NCBI RefSeq assembly: GCF_001411555.2
Contig: NC_049909.1
Span: forward strand, 17,346,623-17,410,622
DNA: 64,000 nucleotides
Direction of reading: 5' to 3'
Source of the DNA: Juglans regia
Lineage: Eukaryota; Streptophyta; Magnoliopsida; Fagales; Juglandaceae
In this document: positions 10,884 to 23,729 of the stretch, piece by piece
How positions within the stretch are numbered: the stretch's first letter is position 1
Layout of the letters: every line of letters starts with the position of its first letter
Position numbers and translations under genes: made by a program
Notes under the pieces: generated by a model
What the model saw: the letters and a program-made list of their open reading frames with translations, nothing else
Database searches by the model: none
What the model was told of the DNA's origin: nothing

Positions 10884-13800
10884 TTAAGATTTACTCTTGC
10901 TCACCAGCGTGGGGGTAATAGAGACAACTCCGATGAAGAACAGCGTGGCAATTGATTGGAAGTCATAAAGATCCCCGATGGATTGCAACTCTCCCAAAGT
11001 TAGTCCAGCCTACGCATATAGCAAAAGAGTCAGTAAGCACCCATAAACTGCAAACTCCTACCAAAAAGTGATTTTAGAGCTAATAATTCAAGAACTCATC
11101 AAACTATAAAATTCTTCTTGAACTAATACTACCTCAATACCTGAACATCTCAACAGATGGCTTGGGCTTCAAGACTTCTTACACTGAAGTCAATTGGGTT
11201 CCCCCCAAACACCATTAGACAATAGTATTTTGTTTTAACAAAACATATAACATGTGGATTAATGTAAGATTCTCTGATAGAACTACCGTGCCAAGAGAAC
11301 AATCTTTTTTTCTTTTTCTTTTTTTTTTTTTTTAATTTTTTTATTGGCAGTGTCCAGGAATAGCGTCCTGACTAATCCTGGGAGTGCACAAGCCCTTGAC
11401 AAAAAGTTTCCCGCAAGCGCACCTCAAGTAATTCAAGAGGAAAATCCTCTAGTCTGATGACCCCTTGAGATTGTTTGCACTCAAGGGGATTTGAACCTTA
11501 GACCTGGGGGAGCATACCCCCAAGGCCTTCACCACTTAAGCCAACCCCTAGGGGTTGAAACAACTTTCTACATCCCAATACAATCATGTTAAAACAACTG
11601 ATTGGATGGACAAACAAAATCTCAGCCTTCATTACACAAGTGCATGTGCTATAATAGAATCTGGTTTATATCCATATCATTTGAGGCAACCCCAAACTCG
11701 TTTAAAATCCATGACCAGACTTTCACCCACTATATCTTTACTAAATCCATGTTCAACAGATACAATACCTTGACCTTGACTGTGACAAAAGCTGCAGGTA
11801 TGAGGCCGATTAGGGTTGCCAGAAAAAAGGTATGATATGGCACATCAACAATCGGTGAAGCGAAATTGATAAACGTATTTGGCAATGTTGGAGTCAATCT
11901 TAGAAAAAGCATGTAGTTCAACAGCCGCTCTCTTCTTTTAGCCACCTGGAAGTTAAAAAATTTAGAATAATTTATTCCAATTTGATGATTATTAAAGTCA
12001 AAGACAACCACCAGGAGAGTGAGATTCACCTGGGCTTGAAAGAACTCTAGCTTGTCAGGCCACAGAGAGAAAAGAAGGGGACGGCCAATAAGCTTTGAGA
12101 AGAAAAAGCAAGAAGAAGCACCAGCAGTGGCAGCAAAGACAACCAGAGCTACACCTTTGACGACTCCAAAAAGGGATCCAGCCAGCAATGACATGAAAAC
12201 AGTACCCGGAATCATAAATGTCTGCATGAAAATGTAAACAGCGCAGTACCCAACCAGGACTTGAGCAGTGTAGTCACTTGTGTAGCTCTCAAGGTGATAT
12301 CTATGGAACAAGTAGGGAAAACAAAAAGGGCTGTCAATGTAGCATTCAACAAAGCACTTGTAGCAGGGACTGATATATTTCTCGACCAAAGGGAAAACTT
12401 GTGATGATATGAAAAGGCCAAATCTTTTTTCTATTTTTGTTTGATAAGTAACATGAGCAAGCCAAATCAATAAAAGAAAAGCACGAATAAAATATATGCC
12501 AACATATAGAAGATCACATCAGTCCTTAGCTACAATTTCCTTCCACTTTCAGTAAAATCCTAGGGTCCATTACTGGTGTAATGCTACTGTATTAGGCGGT
12601 CAAGAGCAAGTATCTTGACTTCCTCGATTCTTCCTACTTTCTCTTTGAAAGTAGTCAGTTCATGCAAAAAGAGAAAAAAGGGCTAAAGAATGGAAATGAA
12701 CCAAATCCAAGCCTCTCAAGAGGCAACTTATGCAGTACCAACACTCGGAGTTAATCCTTTTCAGTCAAATGCTCATTCATTTCACCTTAAGCAACAAAAT
12801 AACATAATGCAAGATTTAGTGGCCAAGTCACAAGATCAACCTTCAGTTCAGTTGGATCCTGACCAGAATAAGATGATCAAGTGCCCTGCCTAGCAGAACA
12901 TTTGGCACCAATATCTAATGACAACATAAATAACTACAGATGCAGTTAACATCCAGAAAAATAGGCAAGTTGAGGTAAGGCAACCTATCTGTACACCCAG
13001 CCTAGTAGGTATGAGCTGTAACAATTTTGCTTAGTATTTGAAATCAAGTATTGGAATTCTGCGTCTGGGAAGGTACAATTGAAAAAAAAAAGAGGAACAA
13101 TGACCAATCCATTTTTTATTGAAAAATCTTTCCAGGGGTTATCAAGCCTACAATTAATTTAAACGATAATGAGATGGAGATCCAGGAAAAATCATCACTT
13201 TTTTAATTGACTTAACTCCGTAAAAAAAAAAAAGTTTTACGTCTAAAACCAATGCTTGCATACTTGGTTTCTGCTGAAGGTTTATATGTAAGACCATATA
13301 GAGCTGCGAAAGACCAACACTCCTCTATGTTAAAAACAAATCTGACCACAGGCACATATGCTAACATAATTACTGTTCTTTAGGCAAAAAATCCTCATCA
13401 GACCCACATGCAGATGTGCTTGCATTATCAACATACCTTATCAATCATGCAACAAAATGACGCAAAAATCGTACTGACAATAAAATTAGCTCCTTGAATA
13501 AAATTCAAATGACAAAAACCAAAATTATAAATAAAATTTCATGAAAATATATTCCCTTAAAATTTGACTCTTTTTTCTCCGATAACCCAAATATCTCTCC
13601 AAGGAAATCTCCCGGAAAATCCATTTATTCTCCGAGGGGCCCATATGCATCCAAGGACAATTTTTTATCCAAATAAAACCAATTTCGCTTGATTCAACCA
13701 TGAGATTTCAAAATAAAACTAGAGAAAAAATAGAAGAAATTACCGTAGGGTTTGAATGTCTTCGAGCGTACGAGGGAGCTTGAGAAAGCTGTAATCCGAT

Positions 13801-13943
13801 GCGGGCATGGTGAGGTAAACACAGAGAAGGCCCAGAACGAAGCCAAAGACGACCGTGGAAGCCGTGGCCACCTCCCGAAAACTCAAGGGAAACTTAGATC
13901 CGACGGCTTCCACCTCCGCATTGCTCTTCTCTCCCTTCCCCAT
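10884..13943 (-). CDS. VTT-domain (SNARE-associated Golgi/DedA family) membrane protein
   Basis: Minus-strand exons 13943-13744, 12300-12030, 11945-11769 and 11009-10884 join in frame to 257 residues; all junctions are GT-AG. Residues about 28-48 form the first membrane helix (TVVFGFVLGLLCVYLTMP). The VTT (DedA) core follows, with FMIPGTVFMSLLAGSLFG (about 95-112), a Gly/Ala-rich helix (VVFAATAGASSCFFFSKLIG) and the conserved LRLTPTLPNTFINFASP (about 172-188), then GLIPAAFVTV. The C terminus has a last hydrophobic segment (TLFFIGVVSITPTLV) before KSKS. Length and motifs match the plant TMEM41/VMP1-related SNARE-associated Golgi family, ER/Golgi membrane proteins whose animal relatives act as lipid scramblases; that activity is inferred from the family. 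The start is the first in-frame ATG of exon 1 (13943). A SINE lies in the last intron. Confidence 0.85.
11309..11553 (-). mobile_element. tRNA-derived SINE (Au-like) in the last intron of the VTT gene
   Basis: On the minus strand the element opens with a tRNA-like head: an A-box-like GGCTTAAGTGG and a B-box GGTTCAAATCC about 40 bp later. A body of about 150 bp (including GGATTAGTCAGGACGC) follows and ends in an A-rich tail (the T-rich run at 11309-11338). This order is that of plant Au-type SINEs, which use an internal RNA polymerase III promoter. Flanking ACAATCTTTT and ACAACTTTCT might be a decayed target duplication. Confidence 0.75.
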
Positions 13944-14775
13944 CTCCAAAACTTCTTCCCTTTTCCTTTCCTACACTTTATCCCAGGATAGAGAGAGTCA
14001 GAGACAGAGAGGAGATGGGTTCGCTCTCAATCGCTTCGTTTGCTTCTGGGGGGACTTCCTGCTTCTTGTGGTTGGTATTCCTGTTCCTGTTCCTGTTCCT
14101 TAGTTTCTTGTTCTTCCTCCCTCTCTCTCCTTCCTTATGTGGAGAGAAGAAACGGAAAGTAAGGGACAAAGAATATTCCCTCGAAAGAGATATTAAAACC
14201 TACCTCTATGATCTATCTCTCTAAATATATTTGTACCTTTTTTTTCCTTTCTTCTTATTATTATCTTTAATTTTCTTCTTTCAATTTCATCAATCTACTC
14301 CCCCAATAATTACCACGTCAGCATCACCTAGTCAAGTGAAATTCACAAAATTATTACATAAGAAATTCTATTTACAATTTTTAAATATATAAGTCATTTA
14401 TTAAATGAAAAAAATATTATAATTTTAAAAATAAAATTAACTAAGTTTATAATGTATTTCTCATTTAAAAATTATACGTAACATTGCTCTTATCATATAT
14501 CCTCCATTCAATTCTCAAGTCAAAAAAATAAAAAAACCAATATCAAAATCAAAATTATGCAAATTATACTTTATTATGTGTACTTTATATACCGATTATT
14601 AATTTATATGTTATTAATGAGAATTATAACATCCACTTTATAATTTGTATGTTATTAATAAATATTATAATATCTATTTTATTTATTTGTTACAAAATTT
14701 AGGTAAAAATTCTATAAAAACTTTAATCCGATTTATGAATAAGACAAAAAGTTAAGTAAGGGGAAATAAACTTCG

Positions 14776-14933
14776 ACCTCGTTTATATTCATAATCAATT
14801 TCAACTCATCTCATTATTATTTATTATTATTCAATAACTTTAACTCACAAATTTTATTACTATTCACAATTCATCTTACTACTATTTATAATTTATCTCA
14901 ACTCACTTTTAAATCTAAACGACACCTTCACCA
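14776..14933. mobile_element. family A-related MITE
   Basis: Left end CGACCTCGTTTATATTCATA and right end AAATCTAAACGACACC are imperfect inverted repeats. Internal CAACTCATCTCATTATTA and ATCTCAACTCACTTTTAAA place it in family A in the opposite orientation. Length about 158 bp. Confidence 0.5.
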
Positions 14934-15237
14934 CAAAATTCAAATTAGATTATTATTATTATTGAAAGGAGGGTGAAAATGTCTTAAATAAAAATTAATA
15001 TTAATATGTACTTGACTTTATTTATTTATATTTTATTTTGAGTTGGCCGGTGGAGTAAGTTATGGTCTTGCATGGAGAAATTTTTAATATACGACACGAA
15101 AGGCTACGAAAAGCACGTGGAATAGCGAGCGGCACGACAGGCGACAGCTGCCTGAGAAATATCCTCGTTGTCGTACGCAAACGCCGCATGTGACTGTGCC
15201 CTTCTTAGAGTGCCCCGCTACTCCACTCTCAAACAAT

Positions 15238-16090
15238 TTAGAGCATTAGAGTACTTTATTTTTCATCTTATTTTTTAAAATATATCACAAAAATTCATTT
15301 TTTCTATTTTATATATTAATTTTTATAATATATCACCTATCTACTTATCTATTTTTTTTTATTATTTAAATATATTTTTTATTTTTTTAAATATTTTATT
15401 TCTACCAATAAATTTACAATATCCATATATTTTTTTATATTTACAATTTATTTTTATATACAATATAAAATAATTCAGTCATATACATGTAAAACAAAAA
15501 TATATAAGTCAAATAAAAATTAAAAATAAAATAAAATATAAAAAAATTGGTTTAAAAATAATTCCAATATATTTTTTAGAAAAAAAATGAAATATATGTG
15601 TTTTAAATGATGAACAATAAAAATAATTTGCTTATATAATAAAAATCAAAGTAAATAAAAATGAGGTAATAAATGAAATATTAATAATAAAAAGAATTTT
15701 ACAAGATGAAGTGCTCCTTCCCAATGGTTTATTTATCTTATCATTTAAAATACATAATCAAAATCTACTTTTTCTATTTTACATATTAACTTTTACAATA
15801 TACCATACATCAGTTTATCTATTTTTTCTTTATATTACATTATTTAATAGTTTGTTAGAAAAAAAGTACAATTAGAGAAATTATCGTGGTAGATAAAGTA
15901 CATGAAAAGAGAATAAATAAATAAAATATTTTTACATTTGTGAATAGTTCATGCTAAATGTAGCTAAACACTGTAGCAAAATGTAAAATAGATTTGAAAA
16001 TAAATGATCCATTGGAGGCACTTTTGAGTTACTTTTCTTCAAATTTTACATAAAAATGGGTTTTTCAAAACCCATTGGGGGTTGCTCTAA
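15238..16090. mobile_element. TTAGAGCA-ended MITE pair (nested or dimeric)
   Basis: The left end TTTAGAGCATTAGAG (about 15237) matches the right end TTGCTCTAA (about 16082) as an inverted repeat, with TTA on the left like a Tourist/PIF target site. Two similar halves are seen: ATTTTTCATCTTATTTTTTA near 15260 and TTATCTTATCATTTAAAATA near 15732, each followed by TTTCTATTTTA(T/C)ATATTAA. This suggests a dimer or an insertion of one copy into another. Confidence 0.45.
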
Positions 16091-16094
16091 GTAG

Positions 16095-16450
16095 CAATGT
16101 TTTGAATACTGTACTGGAAGTCGTGCTGGTCAAGACACTGGAACGAAATATTTCAATATTGATACCATTTCATGTACCATTTTGAGATAGTCAATATATG
16201 AATAAATTATATATATAAGTTATATTTTAAAATAATAGTCTATAGATGAATAAATTATATATAAATATACATATATATATAAATTATGAATAACTCAGTC
16301 TGAATTGGGAGTCAAAAAATAAGATTGTAGTTTAAAAAAAAATTGAAGGCCGAAATATCGGCCAGTACCAGCCAAAATATAGGCCGGTACATGCCGAAAT
16401 TGAGGTCGGTACGATCGGTACCAGCCGGTATTTGGTATATATTTTCAACA
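16095..16450. repeat. GGCCGGTAC-rich dispersed repeat
   Basis: Near 16346-16435 GCCGAAAT and CGGTAC words recur (GGCCGAAATATCGGCCAGTA, ATAGGCCGGTACATGCCGAA, GGTCGGTACGATCGGTACCA) inside otherwise AT-rich DNA. The words are partly self-complementary and could fold. It resembles a GC-rich subrepeat that I recall from dicot interspersed repeats; the parent element is not identified. Confidence 0.4.
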
Positions 16451-16807
16451 GTTATATTTTCCAACAGTCATATATTTACAACAAATATATTTTTTCTGCA
16501 ATATTTTTGTGCGGGAGGAACAGCAGGTAGCGAGAAAAAAATTATTTATGGTGAAAATAATATTTAGCTAACTCAAGGGGTTGGCCAGATTTGGCCAGTG
16601 CATAAATTTTGTGCTAAAATTACTGTTCATTTATTGAGTCTATTATAATAAATTTTTGTACACTCTGATTAAACTTTGAACAAAATTTAACTAAATTAAG
16701 TTCACTACTATTGCTCTTAGATGCATTTTCGTGCCACGTGCCCACATGATTATTACTTCATTATATTCTTATAATATAATATAGTTATGTTTGGAAACTT
16801 AACTGTT

Positions 16808-17450
16808 AGGAAAATGCTAGATTCTAGCGCTTTTTAATATATGTTTTTTAAGTTTTTTTTTATATAGATATTTTTAATAATTTTAAATATTTTAAAAAAA
16901 TAAAATAAAAATTATAATATTATTAAAAAATATTTTCTTAATCATGAAGTAGAATAAAAAATAATATTTATTCCACTTCCTGATTAAGGAAATATTTTTT
17001 AATGATTTTTTTTTTTTACTTTCTAATCAAGGAAGTGTTTTTTAATGATATTTTAAATTTATTTTATTTTTTAAAAATATTTAAAAAATTTTAAAAAAAT
17101 CTATATAAAAAATAAATTGAAAAAATACATATAGAAAAGTACATCCTAAGCCCAACGGGAGCCCCCAGAGGGCAGTAGCATGACCATTTTTTTTTAAAAA
17201 TCATAATATTGTTAAAAAATACTTTATTAATCATGAAGTAAAAAAAATTATTTTACTTCGTGATTAAGAAATTATTTTTTAATATATATATTTTTTTACT
17301 TTCTAATTAAGAAAATATTTTTTTAATGATGTTTTAAATTTATTTTATAAATCTATATAAAAAATTATTTAAACAAAACACATATAAAATAATACTATAT
17401 CCCAGCGGAAGCTCCCATCGGGAGCCTCCAGCGGGGACTGTAGCATCATC
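16808..17450. mobile_element. two adjacent fold-back elements of one family
   Basis: Two related copies, about 16808-17186 and 17200-17450. Each has an internal hairpin (AATCATGAAGTAGAA facing TTCCACTTCCTGATT; AATCATGAAGTAAAA facing TTTTACTTCGTGATT). Each also has an AAATATTTTTTAATGAT stretch and a GC-rich end (CCAACGGGAGCCCCCAGAGG; GCTCCCATCGGGAGCCTCCA) followed by AGTAGCAT or TGTAGCAT. Probably a MITE-type family inserted side by side. Confidence 0.5.
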
Positions 17451-18426
17451 CATAACTGTTATCGTATTATTTTATTATTATGTATAAATTATTTTTTTAT
17501 CATTTATAGATATTTTAAGATATTCTTATGATCGAGATGTCGTTTTCAACATGTTCACATGCTTTTCGGCTATCCAACTATCTAATCTTCTTCCGTCAAT
17601 TATCTTGCAAGCCGATGCATTCTTGACCATATAAATGTTTGGTTGCAGCTCTAGATCTCATCAAAATAAAGAAAATGCCGAACACGTTCCGTCTGTCCGC
17701 CTAATCACAGTCTAAAACATATGATTTAATGTAGTATATTTTTTAATATTTAACCACACACGGTGATATATTGAATCTGTTTTATAATAAAAATATATTT
17801 TTTAATTTAACGTATCATATTAATATCAATTTACCAACTTCATTTCGTAAGATCTCTTTCAAACTAACCATTGCTTTTAATTTGTTGAGATCTGTAAACA
17901 ATGTGTATATTTGACTCGAGCTGTTTGTACATCTCTCTCTTTTATCTGATCGCGTTAAGGCTTGGAATTTCACATATAAATAAGGTTAACACACTTAACA
18001 CAATTTTTTACGCAAAAAAAAAGGTATGTTTTATTTTATTTTATTTTCTTTTAAAAAAGAAAAAAGAAAAACAGGGTTAACGTTAATTTTTCTTTAAGAA
18101 TTAAAGAAGTTAAGTAAAAATTTTAACGGATTAAAAAAAGAATTCATTTAGTAATCTCAAATTCAAGTCAAGATCAGAGATATTTTAAATTCAATCAGTT
18201 AATTTATATTAGCATAAATAATATTATTCTCCCTTTTGTTTTATTACAATTCTTGATCAGAGTGAAGCTCAAAGAGTTAAATGGAAGGCAAAGCCGCAAA
18301 AGGTCAACACCTTCTATTCTCGTATAAAATGTAAGGTGTTTATTACTGAATATGCTGCATTTTCAACACACAAAAGGGAGAAAAGAAAAAGAAAAAGAAA
18401 AAGATTGGTGCCATTAAAGTTGTTTA

Positions 18427-18712
18427 GGCTGCCTATGGATTGGTTTAGATTTAAATATTCAACTCTCAAATTATTAAATTTAGATCAATTTAAAATTTCT
18501 TACACGTGAGACTTATAATCTTTTTCAACTCAATATATCTTTATACGCAGGACTTACAATCTTTTTCAAGTTTCTATAAATATATTTAAATACATCTTAA
18601 CATTCAAACACATCTAAACTCATCTTAAATAGGCCTCATAGAACGCACTCTACTATCTCAACTCACTACTATTTATAAAGAACTCAACTCAACTCAACTC
18701 AACATCCAATAC
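18427..18712. mobile_element. family B MITE copy
   Basis: Starts GGCTGCCTATGGATTGG and ends in repeated AACTC followed by CAACATCCAAT, with internal CTTACACGTGAGACTTATAA and TTTTTCAACTCAATATATCT. The same blocks occur in the same order in the copy inserted in the pararetrovirus relic at 24916-25434. Confidence 0.55.
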
Positions 18713-20267
18713 TGTCATTTCAAGCAAGCTTCGTCATTTATCATTATTATATACATTTTTGGGGCAAATTCCTTGGAGATGCTTTGCAAATTTCTTCGTC
18801 GTTTCATTAAACAAATTCAGAGAGAGAGAGAGAGAGAGAGCTTGGACAAACAATATTAACGAAAATCGTCCGAAAAACAGAAAACTACAAGACCTTTTTC
18901 AAAAAGTGTAGTGTTCTTGAGCAGCTGCGATTGGGTGACTATAAAATTAGTGAGACAAGTCTACAATGGGACAGCCAACCCAAATAAATAACACTTACAT
19001 GACTTTGTGGGCTCAAAGATTGTAACTCTGCTGAACAGGATGATGCCATTATTCAGCGACCCATCAATGAGTTTTGACTCCAACCCATTGCTTTCGACAA
19101 CTCTCTCCATTTCAACCCGTAACAAATTCATCGATTTGATCTCCATTTTTCCATCTTCGGTAACTTCAAAACATCTCTAACTATTACATTCTTATTCGAC
19201 TTTTAAGATGTCAAATGAGAGATACATAAAAATGAGTCTTACATTAGTTATATTTTCATATAAATACTTAATTTAGACAATATTATAAGAATAATAAATG
19301 ATTGAATCCCTTAAATTCGGATAAAATTTTGAAGACTTTGATACCTCCCAAGATGGAAAATAACCTCCAATTCGACGGCATGTCCCCCAATAAGCTCTTG
19401 CCCCGCGAGTGAGCTAGCTATATAAGCAAAGCCAAGTGCAAATTTTATCTTTTTTGGTCACAAATTTTCTACATTGAACTAGCTATAGCTATACTTTTTA
19501 GTTTTGACCTACAGTAACTTTTATCACCTAGCTATATTTGGCGACACACTATTGAAGGACCAGTGGAGTTTTTATTATTTTTCCTCAATTTTCCTCCCTT
19601 TCCCTCCCTTTTTGATAATTTTTCTTGCCAAATTACTTTTTTTTTTTTTATGATGAGGTTTCCAATTGAAAGTACATTTATTTTCTATCATTATCAGCTT
19701 AATACACAATATAAAAATATAAATAGCAAAATATATTTATTTTCTATCATAGTTTTTCTTAGTTTTTGGTTAATAGTGAGTAGTTGGTTTGTGAATCTTA
19801 CAATGCTATGAATGTATGCAGCAATCTGGGTGCATAAAGTTAATATGCATCTGAGTGACTTGTCGTACTATAAATTAAAGTTAATGACTCTATTTGTTAG
19901 CAAAAAAAGAAGGGTTGACAAAAATTAGTTTGTTGGTTTTAAGAATTATTGTATAATTTTTTTTTTATCAAATATTATTAAAATGTATGAAATGTATTTG
20001 CGAAATATGAAAAAAAAAATTTGTCAAATATTATTAAAATATATAATATAATAATATTATTTTAATTTTAAAATAATTAGTCCAATGTGAACAGATAATA
20101 AAAAATTAATACTATAATCAAGATATAATATTTTAATCAAATTTTACACTTGACAATAACTACTTCATTACCGATGCTTTGGAGTGTGAAAATGGTAGGT
20201 CTAAGGAAGTTGAAATGTTGACCACATTTCATAATGAAATTACAGAATCTATTCGCTAGCGGAAAAT

Positions 20268-20515
20268 GCTACTGTGCCCCTAAAGGAAACCAAAAAATCT
20301 TCACAACTTCCTAACACATCACACTCCACATTATTTTTAATTTTTATTATTTTTTTCTTTTATTAAATATTTATTATATAAATAATGAATAAAAAATTTG
20401 AAATAATTTAAAAAGAATAAACTCAAAAAACTATTTAAAAAAAATATTAAAAATTTAAAAAATTTAAAAAAATATAGAGTGTGGAGTGTGGTGGAGGTTG
20501 TGTAGCAATACTCAA
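20268..20515. mobile_element. fold-back MITE with GTGTGGAGTGTGG arms
   Basis: CACATCACACTCCACATTAT near 20315 faces ATAGAGTGTGGAGTGTGGTG near 20474 across an AT-rich core. Outer TGCTACTGTGCCCC and GTTGTGTAGCAATA form a weaker inverted pair. No coding capacity. Confidence 0.5.
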
Positions 20516-20524
20516 CAAAACTTT

Positions 20525-20700
20525 TCAAATCTCTATCTCATTTCAACAAGTTTTTAAATCTCGTTTAATTATACAAATGAGATGAGGTAAGATAAAAATA
20601 AAAATTAAATTATTTATTATATTTTATATAAAAATTTAAAAAATTTATAATGATTATATAAATGAGATGATTTTTATTTATATAACCAAATCAATCCTAA
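20525..20700. mobile_element. family A-related MITE
   Basis: Contains ACAAATGAGATGAGGTAAGA and, near the other end, ATATAAATGAGATGATTTTT around a TTATTTATTATATTTTATAT core, as in other family A copies. Ends are diverged, so borders are approximate. Confidence 0.4.
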
Positions 20701-21111
20701 AAATGCTCGGTCCCCTCCCCCATTTGTTAATCAAGATTTTCATGCTTTTAATATTTGAGATTCTATCTTTGCCTTTGAATAATTTTTATTATATTCTTGC
20801 GCGCGGTATGGAATATGGTGTTTTTATTTTTTATTTTTGGTCATTGTGATTTATTAGCTTTTTTTTTATAAAGAGAATGCATAGAATTTACACATTTTAA
20901 AGACTATTTCTCCGTAAACTATAATTTGGTCAAACATAATTATCAGTTTTGATTTTCCCCGCAATGATTTTGTAGATATGCCATGTAATTGGTTCTACGA
21001 AACTCCTACTTGTCCTCTTCTTTTTTAATTTTTGTTAATGTTTAAGGTCACGCAAGGAGCATCAAAAGACAAAAAAAAAAAAAGGCACATATCCTAATAT
21101 GCTCTTTCACA

Positions 21112-21335
21112 AGAGGGATTTGAATTTAGAGATGAGTTAAAATAGTTTATGAATAGTATAATAAAAATTAAATTATTTATTATATTTTGTGTGAAAATTT
21201 TAAAAAATTATTTTAAATTTTGAAAAAGTTGAATTGTTTATTATATTTTATGTAAGAATTTGATAAAGATATAATGATGAGATAAAATGAGATGATTTTA
21301 GATGAGTTGAGGTGAGTTTTAAATCTGAACCTCTC
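21112..21335. mobile_element. family A MITE
   Basis: Opens AGGGATTTGAATTTAGAGAT with GAGTTAAAATAG and closes TGAGTTGAGGTGAGTTTTAA ATCTGAACCTCT, an imperfect inverted repeat. The TTATTTATTATATTTTGTGT core appears twice, as in the copy at 24984. Confidence 0.55.
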
Positions 21336-22374
21336 AGAATAATGGTGAATACAAAAAGTATATATGTTCATAATGATTTAAAAAATAATAATTTCAATCA
21401 TAATTATTTTTTAAATATAAACTCTAATATGTCTTAATTTTTAACCAACATTTCTAATCGTGAAAGCTGACCGATAAGTGTAATTATATATATATTTTTT
21501 TTCAACCATTTTTTATATATTTTAAAAAAATTTTAAAAAAATATATATAAAAATTCACTAATAATCACTTCTTTAAATATTAAGTTAAAAAAATAAAAAT
21601 CACAATCGATCAATTTTATCTGTCTAAATGACATTTTCCTTAGTATTATGTTAGAATAAAATGATCTAAGGAAAAAAAAAAATCAATTATTTAAGTGAAA
21701 AAGATATCACGAATAACATTGGTATTTGTCACAGTTTGACTTTCTAGGTAAATGTGAAGCTGGGATTAGTAAATAATATGCTTGGAGAAAAGGAAAATTG
21801 GACATCAATTTGATTAGAATAATCTTGGTATTGGTGCCCATAAGGCTGGAATGTTCTGATCGCGAGCAACCAAAATGATGTGTATGGTTTCATAATTTCA
21901 CACACTATTTTATTACTATTTTGTTATACTGATGTGAATGTGGCATTATCCATCAATAATATAACTTTTAGCTCTCGTGGTGATTATATTACATTAGTAG
22001 ATAATTGAAACTAAAGAAAATCCATCGGGGATGTTGAAGAGTAGTGCTAGATACAATATTATGATATATAAATCAGGTATATATTTTTTTTAAGGAGAGT
22101 GGAGTTTATTATTAAAAATTTATTTTTTATATAAATTTTATAATTATCCACTTTTTTCAAATGAGTGTGCAGAACTTACACAATCTAAGATTATAAATAT
22201 CATTTTTCATTTTGCAATCATCCTTTTTCAAATGAGTGGCATTAAATTATTATAAAATTATTTATCATTAATTACTTATCATCCAATTATTGGATGCCAA
22301 ATAAAAATATGGTGAAGGAATAATAAATAGAAGCTACTAAGATCCCACATCCCATAATTAAAGCAAAGTTAAAG

Positions 22375-22573
22375 TCTTGTTTAGTTATATAAATCATCTT
22401 ATCTTATTTTATCATTAGAATTTTTTTAAATTCTTACGCAAAATATAAAATAAAATAAATAATTTAACTTTTTTAAATTTCAAAATAAAAATTATATTAA
22501 AAAAATTATATTCTAATAATAATTTATTCAACTTTCATATATCTTATTTCATTTGTGTAAGCAAACAAACTTA
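22375..22573. mobile_element. family A-related MITE
   Basis: Left CTTGTTTAGTTATATAAATC and right TTTGTGTAAGCAAACAAACT are weak inverted ends. Internal ATCTTATCTTATTTTATCAT and TTTATTCAACTTTCATATAT correspond to the family core in reverse. Confidence 0.4.
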
Positions 22574-23568
22574 ATACTCTTTATTGTTAAGGAATCACGG
22601 TAGCTTATTCATTTATTCTTCTAACATTATCTTACCAAAATCAATGCTACATAAATGTTGGACAAAGAATAAAAAATGAAAAGAAAAGTTCTATCGATCA
22701 TCTCTACATCACATACTTATTTTTATTTTTTATTTTTTTCTTATAAATGATGAGTAAAATAACTCAAATGAAAATAAAGAAAGTTGAGATATATATATAT
22801 ATATATATATATGGAATTTATTGTTGAAGTGTGTATGGACTAAATGTTTGCTCTTTGAATTGTTAGAAAAAAGGAGTAAATTGTTGAAGATGCTCAGAAA
22901 ATATAATATAATAGAAACAAAGAAGAGAATGAGAAGAATTAGGGAAAGAGACTTTGAGAACTATATCTTTCTTATTTTCAATTGTAATAAAATTCAAAAT
23001 ATTGATTCATATTTATAGGAAAACTTTGTAGATATGAGATAAGATAAACATCTTTAAAAAAACAAATCAATTGATTTTTTATAACCCTTATTTTAGATTG
23101 TATATTTCTATAAAACAATATTACTTTGACAAACTTTTAATATTAAAAACAAATTGTTGTTACCTTTTACTAAATTCGACACCCCCTTAGAGAAAAAAAA
23201 AATCCACTAGATATAAAGTAAAAAGAAGTTGGAGAAAACTCACTCGAGTTGCTTATTGTTATGATAAAAAGTTATTTAGTGCAAGCTATTCACGAAAATG
23301 ATATTCATTTAAAAAATCTACCTTTTTTGTAGTTGGTCTTTTTCTTTTTTAAAGTTTTACACATGCTAAATTTATTCGAAATTTGTGGCTTGTGACGTAT
23401 GAAAATTGCGGTGTGATTGCAAGTAGATGAGTACGAGAATTGCGGATGTGATATTAGCTCAATTTTAAAGATGTATTTGCCCTAATCAATGAAAATGTTA
23501 TAATCAAACATTTATAGGACTGTTCGAAAGCTACCGGAGTGAACTCGATTAAAGGGGATGAGTTGAAC

Positions 23569-23729
23569 TGAGTTTGGATACTGTGTTGAGTTGAGATGAT
23601 AAAATATTGTTAGAATATTATTATTATTTTAGAATTTGAAAAAGTTGAATTGTTTATTATATTTTATATTAAAATTTGAAAAAATTATAATAATAAATTG
23701 AGATAAATTTATTATCCAAACGCACCTTT
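23569..23729. mobile_element. family A MITE
   Basis: GAGTTTGGATACTGTGTTGA at the left pairs with TTTATTATCCAAACGCACC at the right. Inside are GAGTTGAGATGATAAAATAT and GAAAAAGTTGAATTGTTTAT, diagnostic of the family. About 160 bp. Confidence 0.6.

Noticed and set aside
11460..11553. tRNA gene on the minus strand
   Set aside because: A- and B-box words are present, but no cloverleaf with matching acceptor arms is seen, and a SINE body with A-rich tail follows.
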